A stretch of DNA of 64,000 nucleotides. It comes from Stomorhina lunata. Its lineage: Eukaryota > Arthropoda > Insecta > Diptera > Rhiniidae. A program made the translations under genes and the position numbers. The stretch lies in NCBI GenBank assembly GCA_933228675.1, contig OW121740.1:35508292-35572291 (forward strand), written 5' to 3'. The notes under the pieces were generated by a model that saw nothing but the letters and a program-made list of their open reading frames with translations, had not been told where the DNA came from and searched no databases. Positions 61,263-64,000 of the stretch are shown here, piece by piece (positions within the stretch are counted from its first letter, which is position 1; every line of letters begins with the position of its first letter).

Positions 61263-62430
61263 TTTATATATCTGTGTCTTGGTGCTAAAAGGGCCAATAT
61301 CAAAAAAATACATTTTCTAACCTCAAAAATGTCATTTAATATAAATCAAAATTAGATTTTAAACCTTTTTCAAGGAATATTTCGCTTTTAATATATTTTT
61401 AGTTTGAATTTAATTTAATTTAATTAAATTTATACGCCAGTTCTTCTTTATATTTATTCATTTGGGGGCAGAAATAAAACTTTTAAATAATTCATTAGTG
61501 TCAATTAAAACAATATTTCAAAGTTCAATCAAATTTATTCAATTTATTTAGTACTCATCCATTTGAAACCACTTGAAATCAATTAAAATGAATTGGAAAT
61601 TTGTTTGAAAATACGAAAACTGCAGGAAAACTAAAATTTCAAATTTGTTGGTTATATATAAGTTACATATTTCGAAAAAATATTAGAATATTTAATTATT
61701 TGTATTTGCGTTGTAACGAAGAAATTCAATTTATTTTTGTGGAAAAATAAAAAAATTCAAAACTTTTATGGTGGTTGTTTTAGGCATTTCACGCCTTTTC
61801 TTAACTGCAACTCTTGAACATAAAAAGCAAAAAGTTATAAAACTTTTTTCCAAATTGTTGACTAGATGAATTATGAAGAAATATAGTTTTTGACACCTAA
61901 ATAAAATTTAATTCGATATAAAATTTATTTTCAAATTTATTAAATTTTAGGTGGGTGAATATACTTAAATTTTGCCCACACATTTTTGAAATGTGAATGA
62001 TATCCAATACAGTCCAACACAAAATTAAGGCTTACAGTTTAATATTATTTTTTTGCTTACGAAAAATCCTAATAAATTTTCAAAAAATAGTTTTAACATT
62101 CATCTCTAACCAAAAGGAGATGAATATATCGTTGGTCTCATGTAGAAAGGTCCTTACTCACACTTTTTCGAAATTGATTTTTTTTTGCGTTGAGTGTATT
62201 TGAACACTTAACGCAAATACGCCTCCTCACAACAATTTAAGGAAATTTTTATCAATATTAGCGGTTATTTAAGCCATTTTCTAAAAAGCCCTAACTTATT
62301 GATAAAAAAATATATTTTTAAAAAGCCCTAACTCGACAAATTATGTGTAGTTTAATCGACAAATAATAGAAAACTTTCGAATCTTAAAGCTTTCGGTTAG
62401 ATGTATAATGATTTCTAATATTAAACTTAT
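61263..62430. other. Intergenic, includes a lone MITE end; no gene recognised
   Basis: 61263-61300 matches the end of the MITE at 58.3 kb. The rest is AT-rich with no motif; the frame 61997-62203 has none either. Confidence 0.35.
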
Positions 62431-62434
62431 GTCG

Positions 62435-63525
62435 ACAACATTATTCGGATAGAAAACTTTCAATATCAAAATCTTTCCTATAGGTTACTTTTAATGTCTA
62501 AAGCCTTCTATTAAAAACATTCCACATCAAAAGCTTTCCATAAAAAACAGCCATTATTTATATAAAGTTTCCTTATATAAAACTTTCAATTTCGAAATGC
62601 TTTCTATAATAAACTTTCGATATCGAAAAATTTCTTATACGAGTATAAAACATTTGTCGTCAAAATATTTCAGATATAAAACTTTTAATATAAAATATTT
62701 CTATAGAAACATTTCAATATCAAAAGCATTCCAATAGATAAAAAACTGATTACATTAAAAATTTCTTTATAAAACTTTCAATGTCAAAAGGATTTCTATA
62801 ATAAACATTCGTTATCAAAAGTTTTCGTATATAAAACTTTCATATAGAAAATTTTCAATATCAAAAGCTTTCCTATAAGTTACTATTTATATAAAAAGCT
62901 TTCAACTAAAAACATTTAATTAAAAAGTTTTACTGTAGTGTATTGCACTAAGATTCCAATTTATTACAATTATTTATTATTATTTTTAATTATTATTAAT
63001 TATTATTAATTATTATTATTATAATAAATAGTTTTTTGATAAAACGAAAACATTCCATATCGAAAGCTTAAAAAAAAATTTCCTATAGAAAACTTTCGAT
63101 ATCAAAAAAAAAAAAAAAAATGATATAAAACATTTGTCGTGAAAATATGTCGGATTGAAAACCTTTTATATCAATAAATTTCCTAAAGGTAACTTTAAAT
63201 ATTCAAAGCTTTCTTCCAAAAACGTTCATATCAAGCGCTTTTCAATGTAAAACGGCCAATATCTAAAGATTTCCTATATAAATCGATGTCGAAAAGCTTC
63301 CTATAATAAATTTGTGATATAGAAAGATTTTCTATAGAAAGAAAACTTTTGTATTAAATGATTTCCTAAAAAAAACTTTTATTACCGAAAGATCTCCTGC
63401 AGAAAGCGTTCGCTATCGAAAGATTTCCTGTAGAATAAATTTACTATCGAAAGCTTTTTTACAGAAAACTTTAGCTTTCCTATAGAAAACATTCGCTTTC
63501 CTTAATATCAGTTATTTTGATCGCT
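62435..63525. repeat. Decayed ~30-bp satellite, relative of the 53-57 kb array
   Basis: Irregular repeats of AACTTTCGATATCAAAAGC and TTTCCTATAGAAAAC; the GATATC centre and CTATA-A half match the younger TTTTTGATATCAAAAA / TTTTCTATAAAAA unit. Divergence is much higher. The repeat shared with 6.55 kb is inserted at about 62908-63045. Confidence 0.75.
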
Positions 63526-63566
63526 ACAGAAAAACCCTAAATTACATTTATGAAAGAGAAGGCTAA

Positions 63567-63734
63567 GAAGATGGTGTCGAGGATGTCGATCCCCGGCCTT
63601 TAAAACCCGTTAAAGCCAGTTTAAAAAAAAATGAAGCCGCTTTGAGTATCAATGAACAAAAACATCTTGAGACATACTTAAAAAATCCCTCTAAAGAAAA
63701 AAATGTCAGCAAAGACTCTTTAATATAAAAATGT
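63567..63734 (+). CDS. Possible coding exon or element remnant
   Basis: A 55-codon frame opens right after an in-frame TAA and a CTAAG that could be a 3' splice site: EDGVEDVDPRPLKPVKASLK, then NEAALSINEQKHLETYLKNP and SKEKNVSKDSLI, ending TAA. Composition is protein-like, unlike the flanks. The end overlaps dispersed repeat R-A, so it may be part of a mobile element rather than a gene. Confidence 0.25.
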
Positions 63735-63838
63735 ACTTCCATACATTGGTCGTTTTGAAAAGTCCCATAAAAAAGAGAGTATACCGCTTTTACTCTAATT
63801 CGGAAACCACTAATACAGACGATTATCCAATGAGAGAT
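63700..63838 (+). repeat. Dispersed repeat R-A, copy 3
   Basis: AAAGACTCTTTAATATAAAA, GTACTTCCATACATTGGTCG and TTCGGAAACCACTAATACAG with ACGATTATCCAA match copies 1 and 2. Confidence 0.72.
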
Positions 63839-64000
63839 AGCTAAGGCACACACACGTGTTCATGAAAAAGTTTCTTTGCTCTGACATACATAAGTTCTTA
63901 TATGCTCCATTGAAATTTCGTCTTTCGCAACTTTTATCAAGTATACAAAATCTTAATTGACAGAATTTCATCTTCAATGATAGGTGGCTATTTCAGCTTT

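Noticed and set aside
63563..63853. 96-codon minus-strand ORF
   Set aside because: Antisense to the more protein-like + strand frame and to repeat R-A; no motif.

Overview
The window is nuclear DNA from a higher dipteran fly, most likely a calyptrate such as a blow fly. This is inferred from very AT-rich sequence, GT-AG introns, a fly-type start context (CAAC before ATG), and insect transposon families: Jockey and LOA/I-like non-LTR elements, Tc1/mariner, hAT, Helitron, tRNA-derived SINEs and a gypsy-like solo LTR. No bacterial, organellar or rRNA genes were seen.

Only one host protein-coding gene can be supported. It is on the + strand and can be joined in phase across six exons: 2090-2293, 27083-27383, 30356-30840, 30898-31245, 32166-32328 and 32395-32849, giving a 651-residue product with AATAAA at 32899. 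Exons 2-6 encode a SAM-like segment and a conserved-looking C-terminal region. Exon 1 is acidic and Ser/Ala-rich. It is linked to exon 2 only by matching phase, and it would make intron 1 about 24.8 kb. I do not recognise a named gene.

Intron 1 (2.3-27.1 kb) is a transposon graveyard. It holds a hAT element with a perfect 8-bp target duplication, two copies of a long-TIR MITE, minus-strand LOA/I-like non-LTR fragments (including an RT with a 3x tandem ~324-bp segment), a Jockey 3' part, a deletion derivative of a Tc1/mariner element, a solo LTR with 4-bp target duplication, scrambled Jockey fragments, mariner relics, a complete but dead DD37E mariner, a GC-rich gag/ORF1-like fragment with a 403-bp duplication, and 3.2 kb of a 19-bp satellite. 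Intron 2 has more of the same satellite, a block of diverged CTAGAACTGAAC-type repeats and a foldback MITE. Intron 4 has a 3x 245-bp tandem repeat.

Downstream of the gene (33-64 kb) almost everything is repeat: a 19-bp array, a very homogeneous 11-bp array (~128 copies), about 8 kb of a 31-bp satellite in blocks of opposite orientation (one exact inversion junction at 41058/41059), a second dead DD37E mariner nearly identical to the first, a ~30-bp GATATC-centred satellite interrupted by a 2.05-kb Helitron with an intact Pif1-like helicase ORF, a tandem array whose units carry a Helitron-like terminus and a GTGGCGCCAC palindrome, and a decayed relative of the 30-bp satellite.

The most interesting points are the giant satellite-filled intron around a small exon, the inverted satellite blocks that could form very long hairpin RNA, and the tandem Helitron-end array. 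I found no convincing new enzymatic or defence system.
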